From NCBI GenBank assembly GCA_030843315.1, contig JAUUPT010000019.1:1-62388 (forward strand): a DNA stretch of 62,388 nucleotides, written 5' to 3'. Shown here one piece after another: positions 8,050-16,878 of this stretch (position 1 is the first letter of the stretch; each line of letters starts with the position of its first letter). Under the pieces are notes generated by a model, which was not told the DNA's origin, ran no database searches, and saw only the letters and a program-made list of their open reading frames with translations. Source of the DNA: Bacteroidaceae bacterium. GTDB taxonomy: Bacteria > Bacteroidota > Bacteroidia > Bacteroidales > Bacteroidaceae. The translations under genes were made by a program, and so were the position numbers.

Positions 8050-9204
8050 TCATAAAACACCTTCTTCGGTAAGGATTGCTTTCATTATGGCTATATCCGA
8101 GTTGACCTCTCCCTGCATCAGGTATTTATCTTTCCGGCGGCACACAGTCTCGTAGATTTCCTTTGCTTTCTCTATCTCCGCACTTCCGTGGTGGAGTGCC
8201 AATATGCAGAGAATACGTTGTTTGGAAGACGTCACATTTCTGTATTGCAGGATGTAGTCGGAGAGTTCTTTGGTATATAGTTTATTTACCCATTCGAACT
8301 CGGCTATTACCAATCCCGTGAACACTAATTCGCATTCTATCTCTTTGACAAACAAACCTATAATCTCCTCCTTGTGCGTCATCATTTCTTCGAGGGCATT
8401 GTATGCTGCCCGCCATTCCAGTTTGTCTTGCAAGCGATTGATGTACATAAGCCTGATGGTGACTTGAAGGGCGTTCTTGTAGTCTATGTCATATTCTTGC
8501 CTGAACCATTCTTCGGGTATATCTTTCAGACGCATACCTTCCTGTACCAAAGCGTTGACGCGTAACTGGATTACCATCGCCTGTTTGCTCCTTTTGTCTT
8601 TCAGCAGCAGGCGCATATTGTCCGCATCGTTGCCGACACCGCCTATTCTCATGGGAATCCCGTTCATCAATCCTGAAATGATGCCGATAAGGGCAAATAG
8701 GAAGAGGAACATCCTCAAGGGGTATGGCATTCCATCCACGGTGAGTAGCAGGATAATGGCGATGGTGGCTGTCAGCAGGTTGGCGAGCACTCCGCCTAAA
8801 CTGTATAGGGTATACGGGATGTCCTGCAGCGGTTTGTCGGGGGGAGTGAGCAGGCATTGTCCTCCCGTACCGGCAAGGCTGAAGTGTTTGATGCGTAGTT
8901 TTCCGTTTTGGCGTATGAATGTCAGGTTGAGGATGCGGAAGGAAACGAAGCGGTAGCCCGTTGCCAGTCCGCAGACCAGGTGTCCACCTTCGTGCAGAAT
9001 AATCTGCAGAAAAGCGGAAAGGAATATGAACGCGACAGTCATTCCTGTAATTCCTGCTACTTGCAGTGCGTTTAAAGCAGCGAATTTCTCTCCGAAGGTA
9101 TCGAAAGACATACCCGTGGCGATGTATGTTCCGGCACATACTCCTATGGCGCCGATGCCTGCTCCAATGATGAAGCTTCCTGACAGTTTTAGTATCTTCT
9201 TCAT
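8050..9204 (-). CDS. M50-like membrane zinc metalloprotease
   Basis: 384 residues. Several membrane segments fill the N-terminal 190 residues. The zinc motif HEGGH is at 71-75, inside or next to a transmembrane helix as in site-2 proteases. A later polar segment near 205 (GGVGNDADNMR) carries Asn/Asp residues that could supply the third ligand, as in NPDG-type M50 motifs, although the classical NPDG is not seen. No PDZ domain is visible; the C-terminal half is soluble and helical, so its substrate-recognition domain differs from RseP. Its start overlaps the stop of the GNAT gene by 4 bp (ATGA) and the dipeptidase gene follows 1 bp later, so co-expression is very likely. Substrate unknown. Confidence 0.72.
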   Translation of the reverse strand: MKKILKLSGSFIIGAGIGAIGVCAGTYIATGMSFDTFGEKFAALNALQVAGITGMTVAFIFLSAFLQIILHEGGHLVCGLATGYRFVSFRILNLTFIRQNGKLRIKHFSLAGTGGQCLLTPPDKPLQDIPYTLYSLGGVLANLLTATIAIILLLTVDGMPYPLRMFLFLFALIGIISGLMNGIPMRIGGVGNDADNMRLLLKDKRSKQAMVIQLRVNALVQEGMRLKDIPEEWFRQEYDIDYKNALQVTIRLMYINRLQDKLEWRAAYNALEEMMTHKEEIIGLFVKEIECELVFTGLVIAEFEWVNKLYTKELSDYILQYRNVTSSKQRILCILALHHGSAEIEKAKEIYETVCRRKDKYLMQGEVNSDIAIMKAILTEEGVL

Positions 9205-9953
9205 TTCTTTAGTATTCTATTTAAGTAGTTTATGTCTGACAATAAATTCACAGTCTCAAAATGTCCTTTATAGAACACGGCCCAGTTATTGAAAACGCAG
9301 GGCAGTTCTTTGGCTTTCTGTAGCGTATCTACTTGTATTAAGGATAGAGGAACATGATTCGTTTCGCAATACTGCTTTATCATCTCAATCTTTTGATAGA
9401 TATAGGGGCATTGCATATCATAATAAATAGTCAGTTCCTGGCTTTCAATTTCCCGGCTCTTGGCATTGGGTGCAAACTTCGGTGTTGTTCCGTCAAAAGA
9501 AAGTGCAAGCAATTCATATCCGTTTTCGGTGGTATCGACTACCTCGAAGCCGAACTTCTTCGCAAATGACTGGTCGGAAAGCCAGGATTTCTGTTTCTTT
9601 GCTCCGAGCATGCAAACACCGGATTTGCCTTTCGCTTTGGCGTCAGCCAGACAATATTCCATCAGCGACCTTCCATACCCGTTTCCTTTGGGGCTACCGT
9701 AAACCCATAAGCAATAAATATAGTAATAGTTATCACCGTTTATGGGCACCCAGGCAGTTTCAAGAGGAGCATATTCGATAAAAACCGTAGCCTTTGCATT
9801 CAGCTTCCTAAAGACGTGCCCTTCCTTCAGTCGGTCGGAAAGCCATTGTCGCTTTGCCTCAACCCCCGGATGGAGCTTTCTGCTGCGGATAATGCAGCAC
9901 AAATGCTCATCGGCAAGGTTCTCTGTTGTCAAGTTTACAAAATCAGTGTTCAT
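9201..9953 (-). CDS. GNAT acetyltransferase with C-terminal YoaP-like thioredoxin-fold domain
   Basis: 250 residues. The N-terminal half has the GNAT acetyl-CoA loop (SPKGNGYGRSLMEYC, about 111-125) and the usual flanking strands. The C-terminal 90 residues resemble the YoaP extension, with a CPY tripeptide in MQCPYIYQKI where a thioredoxin-like active site would sit. First gene of an operon with the M50-like protease and the dipeptidase (4-bp overlap). A TACATTTG -7 box on the minus strand lies at 10022-10015. The acetyl acceptor is unknown. Confidence 0.8.
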   Translation of the reverse strand: MNTDFVNLTTENLADEHLCCIIRSRKLHPGVEAKRQWLSDRLKEGHVFRKLNAKATVFIEYAPLETAWVPINGDNYYYIYCLWVYGSPKGNGYGRSLMEYCLADAKAKGKSGVCMLGAKKQKSWLSDQSFAKKFGFEVVDTTENGYELLALSFDGTTPKFAPNAKSREIESQELTIYYDMQCPYIYQKIEMIKQYCETNHVPLSLIQVDTLQKAKELPCVFNNWAVFYKGHFETVNLLSDINYLNRILKK

Positions 9954-10154
9954 ATGCGTTTCGCTTTAAATCAGACATTATTAATTAACGGGCCGTAATC
10001 GTTCATTCAGGCAGCAAATGTAATGAATCTATGTGGATTATCTCTATTTCTGCATACCGTTTCTCAATGCTTTGCCTTATTGTAATGTAAAACTAATCTT
10101 GATGACAATGCCGTACCTCTTTCAAGAAAACTTTGTTAAATAGGCAGCCATCTC

Positions 10155-10185
10155 TTTGCATATGTTATGCAAATGTGTATATTTG
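10155..10185 (+). promoter_or_regulatory. Promoter of the NfeD-flotillin operon
   Basis: TTTG at 10155-10158 and TATATTTG at 10178-10185 are separated by 19 bp, a good match to the Bacteroides -33/-7 promoter. The start codon of the NfeD-like gene is 46 bp further on. The rest of the 9954-10231 gap holds only the oppositely oriented -7 box at 10022-10015 for the GNAT gene. Confidence 0.7.
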
Positions 10186-10231
10186 AATAGAGTATCTAAA
10201 TATATCATAAGATTAATTAACTCAAAATCCT

Positions 10232-10729
10232 ATGGGCAGTAATATTTTCCTTGTTATCGCACTTGTCACAACAGGAATCTTTGTGATACAGTTCATCCTC
10301 TCCATCTTTTTCGGAGATATGGATGCCGATGTAGACGTGGATGCAGATCTTAGCAGTGTGGTGTCCTTCAAAGGACTTACCCATTTTGGCATCGGCTTTG
10401 GCTGGTATATGTTTTTGGTTGGAGACACCGAGCTGCAGAGCTACGCTGTTGCTATCCTGATAGGTTTATGCTTTGCATTTGCTGTTTGGTTTCTTTATAA
10501 GAAGGCTTACCAGTTGCAGCAAGTCAACCGTTCGGAAACTACAGAACAACTGGTGGGCCGGGAGTGCACCATCTACTTCAAGCAAGACGAAGGGCGATAT
10601 ACGGTGCAAGCCAGTAAGGATGGTGCTATGCGCGAGGTGGACGTTGTTTCGGAGACAGACAAAACTTATCAAACCGGAGACAAAACAATAATCACGACGT
10701 ATAAGGATGGAACCTTATATATCAAGTAA
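10232..10729 (+). CDS. NfeD-like membrane protein, flotillin partner
   Basis: 165 residues. Two or three transmembrane segments (about 4-27, 54-90) are followed by a soluble beta-rich C-terminal domain (about 100-165; LVGRECTIYFKQDEGRYTVQ, TIITTYKDGTLYIK) that fits the OB-fold of NfeD proteins. A short Asp repeat (DMDADVDVDAD) lies between the membrane segments. It lies 22 bp upstream of a flotillin gene, the standard arrangement for this pair, in which the NfeD protein is thought to assist flotillin assembly at the membrane. Confidence 0.8.
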   Translation: MGSNIFLVIALVTTGIFVIQFILSIFFGDMDADVDVDADLSSVVSFKGLTHFGIGFGWYMFLVGDTELQSYAVAILIGLCFAFAVWFLYKKAYQLQQVNRSETTEQLVGRECTIYFKQDEGRYTVQASKDGAMREVDVVSETDKTYQTGDKTIITTYKDGTLYIK

Positions 10730-10751
10730 CAACTAAATACATATTAGATTT

Positions 10752-12413
10752 ATGACACAAGAAATGATGATCATGGCCGCCATACTTATAGCGGTCGTTC
10801 TGCTCACTTTCGTCGGTATCCTTTCGCGCTACCGCAAATGTAAGAGTGACGAGGTTTTGGTAGTATATGGTAAAACCGGAGGCGATAAGAAATCGGCGAA
10901 ACTATATCATGGTGGTGCTGCTTTTGTATGGCCCATCATCCAGGGATACGAGTTCCTGTCAATGAAGCCGATGCAGATAGACTGCAAGCTGACGGGAGCG
11001 CTGTCTGCCCAGAACATCCGCGTGGATGTGCCGACTACTATTACAGTTGCCATCAGCACCGACCCCGAGGTGATGCAGAATGCTGCCGAACGTATGCTGG
11101 GATTGTCTATGGACGACAAACAAAACCTGATTACGGATGTGGTCTACGGGCAGATGCGTCTGGTCATTGCCGACATGACGATTGAGGAGTTGAACTCCGA
11201 CCGCGACAAGTTCTTGTCTAAAGTGAAGGATAACATCGATACGGAGCTTCGCAAGTTCGGTTTGTATCTGATGAATATCAACATCAGTGATATCCGCGAT
11301 GCTGCCAACTATATTGTCAACTTGGGTAAAGAAGCAGAAAGTAAGGCATTAAACGAAGCCCAGGCAAATATCGAGGAACAAGAGAAACTGGGTGCCATCA
11401 AGATTGCCAATCAAATAAAGGAACGTGAGACAAAGGTTGCCGAAACGCGCAAAGACCAGGATATCGCGATTGCTGAAACGAAGAAGTTGCAGGAAATCTC
11501 GGTGGCCAATGCCGATAAGGATCGTATTTCGCAAGTTGCCATTGCCAATGCTGAGAAAGAATCGCAGGTAGCGAAGGCGGAAGCAGAGAAAAATATACGG
11601 ATTGAGCAAGCCAATACGGAGAAGGAAAGCCGCATTGCGGAGTTGAACTCTGATATGGAAATAAAGCAGGCGGAAGCTGCCAAGAAGGCGGCCATCGGAC
11701 GAAATGAGGCTCAAAAGGCTATTGCGCAGTCAGATGCCGAGTTGGCCGTTACGCAGGCTACTGCCGATAAACAAGCGGGTGAGGCTGCTGCACGCTCGGA
11801 AGCGTCGGTACAGACAGCACGCGAAGTTGCCCAAAAGGAAGTGGAAGAGGCTAAAGCCAATAAGGTGGAATCTTCTTTGAAGGCGGAAAAAATTGTACCG
11901 GCAGAGATAGCCAAGCAAGAAGCGGTTCTTCAGGCGGATGCCGTTGCAGAGAAGATAACTCGTGAAGCCGAAGCACGCGCGAAGGCTATGCTGGCACAAG
12001 CCCAAGCTGAGGCACAGGCCATCCGGATGAAGTTGGAAGCTGAGGCAGAAGGTAAGAAGAAATCGTTGCTGGCCGAGGCTGAAGGTTTTGAAGCAATGGT
12101 ACGTGCGGCAGAGTCTAACCCGGCTATTGCCATTCAATATAAGATGGTAGACCAGTGGAAGGAAATTGCCGGAGAACAGGTGAAGGCATTCGAACATATC
12201 AACTTAGGAAATATCACTGTATTCGACGGCGGAAATGGTGGTACAAGCAACTTCCTGAGCTCATTGGTGAAGACCGTTGCTCCGAGCCTTGGAGTGCTGG
12301 ATAAGCTGCCTATCGGAGAAACAGTGAAAGGCATTATTCATCCGGAGGAGAAGCCGGAAGAAAAGAAAGAGGAAAAGAAGGACGAAAAGCCGGAACCTGC
12401 TAAGAAGAAATAG
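10752..12413 (+). CDS. Flotillin family protein (SPFH domain)
   Basis: 553 residues. An N-terminal membrane helix (about 5-24) precedes an SPFH/band-7 domain (about 28-200; VVYGKTGGDKKSAKLYHGGA, LSMDDKQNLITDVVYGQMR). Next is a long Ala/Glu/Lys-rich coiled coil (about 200-450) with many AEKE/AEAE repeats, and a C-terminal oligomerisation region rich in Gly. The last 20 residues are almost only Lys, Glu and Pro, a charged tail. Flotillins scaffold membrane microdomains. It forms an operon with the NfeD-like gene, and a shared hairpin terminator follows directly. Confidence 0.92.
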   Translation: MTQEMMIMAAILIAVVLLTFVGILSRYRKCKSDEVLVVYGKTGGDKKSAKLYHGGAAFVWPIIQGYEFLSMKPMQIDCKLTGALSAQNIRVDVPTTITVAISTDPEVMQNAAERMLGLSMDDKQNLITDVVYGQMRLVIADMTIEELNSDRDKFLSKVKDNIDTELRKFGLYLMNINISDIRDAANYIVNLGKEAESKALNEAQANIEEQEKLGAIKIANQIKERETKVAETRKDQDIAIAETKKLQEISVANADKDRISQVAIANAEKESQVAKAEAEKNIRIEQANTEKESRIAELNSDMEIKQAEAAKKAAIGRNEAQKAIAQSDAELAVTQATADKQAGEAAARSEASVQTAREVAQKEVEEAKANKVESSLKAEKIVPAEIAKQEAVLQADAVAEKITREAEARAKAMLAQAQAEAQAIRMKLEAEAEGKKKSLLAEAEGFEAMVRAAESNPAIAIQYKMVDQWKEIAGEQVKAFEHINLGNITVFDGGNGGTSNFLSSLVKTVAPSLGVLDKLPIGETVKGIIHPEEKPEEKKEEKKDEKPEPAKKK

Positions 12414-12421
12414 GATTTTTG

Positions 12422-12450
12422 GAGAGGCTGGCCTATATTCCCAGCCTCTC
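12422..12450. terminator. Bidirectional hairpin terminator
   Basis: GAGAGGCTGG (12422-12431) pairs with CCAGCCTCTC (12441-12450) over a 9-nt loop, followed by TTTT on the plus strand. The stop codon of the convergent LytTR gene (12433-12435) is inside the loop, so the two operons share this element. Confidence 0.85.
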
Positions 12451-13236
12451 TTTTAACAACCGGTATCCGGTGAGGCTGACCCGCAACTTGACTCCATTCT
12501 TCAGCAATAGCTGGTAAGTCTCTTTGCCGAAGAGTTCCACCCGGGATATCTGTGTCACATTCACGATCGTCGACCGGTGGATGCGTACGAAGTTATCCGT
12601 AGGCAAGTGTGCCTCGAAATATTTCATAGTCTGTTCTTTGATATACTCTCCCGAAGGAGTGACCAGGGTGGCATAATCTCCGCACGCCTGGATATATAGC
12701 AATTCTTCTACTTTGATGATATGAATCTTTGAACCGTCCTTTACAGTGATACGGTCAATGCATTCTTCTTGTGGTTGGGGAACTGGTTTTTCCGTTTCGG
12801 GGACGAACAGTTCTGCTTCTTGGGATGCGTCGTCTGCTACTACCTGCAAGTGATACCACAGGGTAATGGCTACCCATGCCGGTATGCCGAACAGGAGTCG
12901 GAAGGGAATTGTCGGTATAAAAGAGATATACGATATGCCTGCAAACTTTATCATAATATCATATACCATAAAGCCTCCTGCCAACCAAAGTAATATTCCG
13001 ACTACAATCGTGATAAGATTTGTCTTCGGTATAGAAACAATGCCGACAACAAACCAAGTCAAATATGCCAGTGCCATGAACCATCCAACCGTTGTAGCTC
13101 CGTCTATCACTGCGGGCAACCAATCAACCCCCGTATAAAACCACAGCATAGCCGTCTGCGCAACTGCCAGGAGCAATGCCAGGACAAGTGCCGGGACCCA
13201 GCGATATGGATAATCTATTATCGGATGTGCTTTCAT
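12433..13236 (-). CDS. Membrane-anchored LytTR transcription regulator
   Basis: 267 residues. Four predicted transmembrane helices fill about 12-130, followed by a linker and a C-terminal LytTR DNA-binding domain (about 165-267; DRITVKDGSKIHIIKVEELL, FVRIHRSTIVNVTQISRVE). No receiver domain is present, so signalling is probably direct from the membrane part or through the neighbour. The start is 3 bp after the stop of a LiaF-like protein gene, which suggests a sensor-regulator pair for envelope stress. Confidence 0.85.
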   Translation of the reverse strand: MKAHPIIDYPYRWVPALVLALLLAVAQTAMLWFYTGVDWLPAVIDGATTVGWFMALAYLTWFVVGIVSIPKTNLITIVVGILLWLAGGFMVYDIMIKFAGISYISFIPTIPFRLLFGIPAWVAITLWYHLQVVADDASQEAELFVPETEKPVPQPQEECIDRITVKDGSKIHIIKVEELLYIQACGDYATLVTPSGEYIKEQTMKYFEAHLPTDNFVRIHRSTIVNVTQISRVELFGKETYQLLLKNGVKLRVSLTGYRLLKERLGI

Positions 13237-13239
13237 ACG

Positions 13240-14043
13240 TCAGTCTTTAATCTCCAAACCTCCTAAAGAGACATTACCCCGGATTATTAATATGCAATCC
13301 TGGTTGATATTGGCCCCTTGCCAGCGTTTGTCTTCGCAGCCTCCGAAGAAAGCATTGCACTTGATTACAACTTTCCAGTCGGCAGGGATAAAGAGCTCTA
13401 CCCCTCCGCAACTGCAATCCAGGTCGATATAGGTTTCGCCGAGTGGCAGATGTGTGTGGCGCAGGTCTATGGTTGTTCCTCCGAACGAGGTACGGATGCT
13501 GGCTCCTTTGAAAACTTCGTCCAGCACCACGTGGCGCACAGCACCGAACGTATTATTGGAACGCAGGAAGCCGTTGTCCGACTCGCATTGCTGGGTGTTG
13601 GCATCATCTGTATCTCCGGCTTCGGTTGAAGCCGAAGCGAAATTGCGCCCTCTCCGCACGTGTTCTCGCATATGTTCCCGCATGTGCTGTTTGACCCAAC
13701 GCTCTCTGCTGCGGCTTTTCACAAGAAAAAGAATGCCGATTAATACCAGTGCCAGTGGCCAAAGCATTGCCTGGGAGTTTTCCGGTAGCCAGGATAGTCC
13801 GCCGATAAGGAAGTAAGCTCCTACCAGTACCAGGATTGTGCCTCCTATATAGTGGCGGTGCACCATGGAGTATATACCTAATATAATAAGGAGAGACTGC
13901 CATGATACCACAACATCGAAGAGCTCGTAAGTAATCAAACCCATGTTGCGGGCAAATAGTAATGCTCCTGAAAGGATAAAGAGCGAAGCTACCAGAATCT
14001 TACCGGAGCTTTTGTGAGACGGGAATTTTTGTTTTTCTTCCAT
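13240..14043 (-). CDS. LiaF-like membrane protein (DUF5668 plus LiaF C-terminal domain)
   Basis: 267 residues. The N-terminal 110 residues hold about four membrane helices of the LiaI/LiaF type (SGKILVASLFILSGALLF). A basic linker (MREHMREHVRRGRN, about 120-133) leads to a beta-rich soluble domain (about 160-267) typical of LiaF and cell-wall-active-antibiotic response proteins. In Firmicutes, LiaF restrains a two-component kinase. Here the partner is the adjacent LytTR membrane protein, 3 bp downstream. A role in sensing envelope damage is inference from family and position. Confidence 0.82.
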   Translation of the reverse strand: MEEKQKFPSHKSSGKILVASLFILSGALLFARNMGLITYELFDVVVSWQSLLIILGIYSMVHRHYIGGTILVLVGAYFLIGGLSWLPENSQAMLWPLALVLIGILFLVKSRSRERWVKQHMREHMREHVRRGRNFASASTEAGDTDDANTQQCESDNGFLRSNNTFGAVRHVVLDEVFKGASIRTSFGGTTIDLRHTHLPLGETYIDLDCSCGGVELFIPADWKVVIKCNAFFGGCEDKRWQGANINQDCILIIRGNVSLGGLEIKD

Positions 14044-14144
14044 TGTTTCTATTATTATGATTGATGGCTCAAAGGTAAGTGAAACCTCAACTTTACTAAA
14101 TACTTTTCAGATGATTACGGGCAAAAAAACGATGAATTCCGGGT

Positions 14145-14579
14145 TTAAATCGGTGAATTCTTCTTGCTCTTCCACCAATATCGGATGAAGCGCAGCCCCG
14201 TACCAATGAGCGCCAGCGATAGTCCGGTATAAAATACCGCAATGAATGAATCGGGCAGAAGATGGTAAGTGCGTGCTACAATCCCTATTGTGATCATGAA
14301 TATCATAACCACCCATCCTTTTACATCGAAGAACGAGAAAGGACAGTGTTTCCCTTCTTTCTGTGAGATGCGTAGTGTATGCTTCTTGTATAGCTTGTGG
14401 AAGATAATGCCGAAGAACAAAAGAAATACCAGGCTGGCTTCGCAGACTTTGAATAGCCAATACTGCCGTTCACCACCTGCCCAGCACACCAGCCCGATGC
14501 GCAGGATGTTTATTCCGGCTAATAGCCATATTGTTCCGGCTGTGATGAGCAAGGTATGTTGAGTTACTCCGTATTTCAT
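14145..14579 (-). CDS. Hypothetical four-helix membrane protein
   Basis: 144 residues from the ATG at 14579 (MKYGVTQHTLL). Four hydrophobic segments (about 8-30, 44-60, 85-100, 108-128) and a short basic tail (WWKSKKNSPI) indicate an inner-membrane protein. It is 101 bp upstream of the LiaF-like gene on the same strand and might belong to that operon. The 14580-14881 gap on its other side holds the promoter of the TPR-AraC gene and nothing else I can recognise. No function inferred. Confidence 0.65.
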   Translation of the reverse strand: MKYGVTQHTLLITAGTIWLLAGINILRIGLVCWAGGERQYWLFKVCEASLVFLLFFGIIFHKLYKKHTLRISQKEGKHCPFSFFDVKGWVVMIFMITIGIVARTYHLLPDSFIAVFYTGLSLALIGTGLRFIRYWWKSKKNSPI

Positions 14580-14773
14580 ATTGTGCAAATCTACGAAATA
14601 TATGACTTACGGAGAAACATTCCATCTTGCTATTTTTCAATTGAAAATAAATCTCATCGTGTTTATGTCGTGCTCGATTAACTGTCGAAAGATAAAAGCA
14701 TACCGGTCCCATAGCTTAAGCATTCTCTTTAGTTCTGCTGTGTTTCATCTTTGTGAAAATGGCAAATTTGGTT

Positions 14774-14802
14774 TTTGGAGTAGATAAAAAAGTATATATT
14801 TG
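14774..14802 (+). promoter_or_regulatory. Candidate promoter of the TPR-AraC sensor gene
   Basis: TATATTTG at 14795-14802 fits the -7 consensus; TTTG at 14774-14777 is 17 bp upstream, slightly short. The ATG at 14882 is 79 bp downstream, leaving a long leader. Confidence 0.55.
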
Positions 14803-14881
14803 CATTATAGTAAAAAATGTAGTTGGGAAAGAGGTAAGTACATTGCACTTCCTTGTAAGCATAGGCTATTCTTTTTATATC

Positions 14882-16621
14882 ATGAAATATGTTTTTTATA
14901 CATGTATCCTTTTATTAGGTGAATATATGTCTTTGTTTGCTCAAGAAAATGTGGGGGGCAATTCTCACGTACCCTATACGGAGCAGTATATTATGGACAT
15001 CTATATTTCTGAGCCTGAACGGGCATTGGAATTACTGACCGAAGCAGAGGAAAGGAAAGCGATGCCGATTTATCAGATTGACGATTTACGGAGCATGGTT
15101 TATCGCCAGATGTATCAATGCAAGTTGGCTTTTCTGTATGCGCGTAAGGCATATGTGCATGATTCTATCGTTAATAATAGTCCCGGGCACTTATTGAAAA
15201 TGACTGTCGCATTGGCGGAATTATCCAATTTGCTGAGTGAGTATAAAGAAAGTATCCGTTATGCGGTTCAGGGATTGCGGTTGGCAGAAGAAGAAGGAGA
15301 CAAACAGGCGGAAGGGAAATTACTCTTTTGCATGGGCGAAAACAAGAGAATGCTGTCTTTCAGGAAAGAAGGATATGAATATTTTGATAAAGCCGTCCAA
15401 TTGCTGAAAAACACTGACAATATAAGTGAAATGACCATGCTTTCTTATTTCTATGGGGTAAAGATGACTTATCTTGTGGATGATGGCAGGCTTGAGGATG
15501 CTTTAGCTGTCGGGCTACAAAGAGAAAAACTGCTTAGCAATATGGCTGCATTGAAGGATGTCCCCGAGGAATATCTGGATCAGCAATATGAATATGTTTA
15601 TTCCAAGTTGGCTTATATTTATTATGGCTTGGGAAAGCCTTCATTGGCAACCGACTATTACAAGAGATACCAGGCTACGAAAGCTGCCATAACGCCCGAT
15701 GGCAAGTACGATGCTACTGCTTATTTGTTTGCAATAGGGGAGTATCAGGAGGTGGTGGAGCATTGCCGGGAGTTGAAAGAAGTATTCAGGCAACAGGATA
15801 CGGTTAATTACCAGTACAGAGGAATTCTGCAGAAAGAGATCAAGGCTTATGCGGCATTGATGGACTTCAAACGGGTTGCGGCATTGCGTGAATCTGTTAT
15901 TGCAATTACGGACAGTATGTATCTGCGTGAAAGAAAAGATGCTGCATTGGAATTGGATGCTTTGTATGAGGTGAATGAAAAGGAGGCGCGTATAGCTGAA
16001 CAGTCTTTTCAGCTGAGAGTACGTAATATTTCATTATTGTTTATTTTAAGTTTGACATTATTGGCTCTATTTTTCCTGTGGAGAATCTGGTTGCAAAACC
16101 GTGCTATAAAAAGTAAGAATAAGGCCTTGGTCCAACACATCAATGAGCAGCTTTCTATGCAGGAAGAGATAAACCAATCTCGTGAGCAGTCTGACTTGTC
16201 CGACAGTTTGTCTTTATCGGATCATGCAGAATATAAAGAGAGGAAATGTACCGATGGTGAAACAGACAGCAAAGCCAATAGCATGATTTTTAGAAAACTG
16301 GATATTCTGATTAAAAGGGAAAAGTTATACCTTCTGGCTGATTTGAGCAGGGAAGATCTGGTAAGGAGAGTTCATATGAATAAAACAGATTTTGCCAAAA
16401 TGATAAAAGAAAATACGGGGACTAATCTGAATGGATATATAAACAGCCTACGGTTAAATCATGCTATACAGTTGTTGAAAGAGCATCCTGAATATACTTT
16501 GCGTGCTATAGCAGAACTATCAGGTATTAATAGTATGCCAACATTCCATCACTTGTTTAAAAGTGGAACGGGAATGACACCCTCCGAATTTAAAAGTGCC
16601 CAATCTAAACTTGAAAAATAA
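14882..16621 (+). CDS. TPR-containing transmembrane AraC-type regulator
   Basis: 579 residues from the ATG at 14882 (MKYVFYTCILLLG), chosen because it begins a signal peptide; an in-frame start at 14753 adds 43 residues without features. After the signal peptide (cleavage near FAQ) a helical repeat region of about 40-370 fits TPRs. One transmembrane helix lies near 385 (ISLLFILSLTLLALFFLW). A cytoplasmic linker then leads to a C-terminal AraC-type double helix-turn-helix (about 480-575; LSREDLVRRVHMNKTDFAKM, LRAIAELSGINSMPTFHHLF). This one-protein sensor-regulator design is common in Bacteroides. Ligand and regulon unknown. Confidence 0.87.
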   Translation: MKYVFYTCILLLGEYMSLFAQENVGGNSHVPYTEQYIMDIYISEPERALELLTEAEERKAMPIYQIDDLRSMVYRQMYQCKLAFLYARKAYVHDSIVNNSPGHLLKMTVALAELSNLLSEYKESIRYAVQGLRLAEEEGDKQAEGKLLFCMGENKRMLSFRKEGYEYFDKAVQLLKNTDNISEMTMLSYFYGVKMTYLVDDGRLEDALAVGLQREKLLSNMAALKDVPEEYLDQQYEYVYSKLAYIYYGLGKPSLATDYYKRYQATKAAITPDGKYDATAYLFAIGEYQEVVEHCRELKEVFRQQDTVNYQYRGILQKEIKAYAALMDFKRVAALRESVIAITDSMYLRERKDAALELDALYEVNEKEARIAEQSFQLRVRNISLLFILSLTLLALFFLWRIWLQNRAIKSKNKALVQHINEQLSMQEEINQSREQSDLSDSLSLSDHAEYKERKCTDGETDSKANSMIFRKLDILIKREKLYLLADLSREDLVRRVHMNKTDFAKMIKENTGTNLNGYINSLRLNHAIQLLKEHPEYTLRAIAELSGINSMPTFHHLFKSGTGMTPSEFKSAQSKLEK

Positions 16622-16849
16622 AGTATTTATTGCCAGTCATATAATACTCTTCAAAATGGAGATACAGACGAGGAATCTGCTTTTAATATAACTGCTATAA
16701 TTAGCATCAATTGTAGAATGTACATTGTGACTAATTGTAAATTATTGATTATAAGAATCATGGTACTTTTTTTAATATATTAGAGGACTATTTTTAACAA
16801 CAGCTATCTGAGGACTAATTTCTATTTTAATATATTCTATACTTTTGCG

Positions 16850-16857
16850 AATAAAAT
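16850..16857 (+). promoter_or_regulatory. Candidate -7 box of the PAS histidine kinase gene
   Basis: TACTTTTG, 22 bp upstream of the ATG at 16879, matches TAnnTTTG. No exact TTTG is seen 19-22 bp upstream. The 16622-16849 part of the gap shows no other signal. Confidence 0.5.
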
Positions 16858-16878
16858 AACCTCAATATTGAATTGTAC

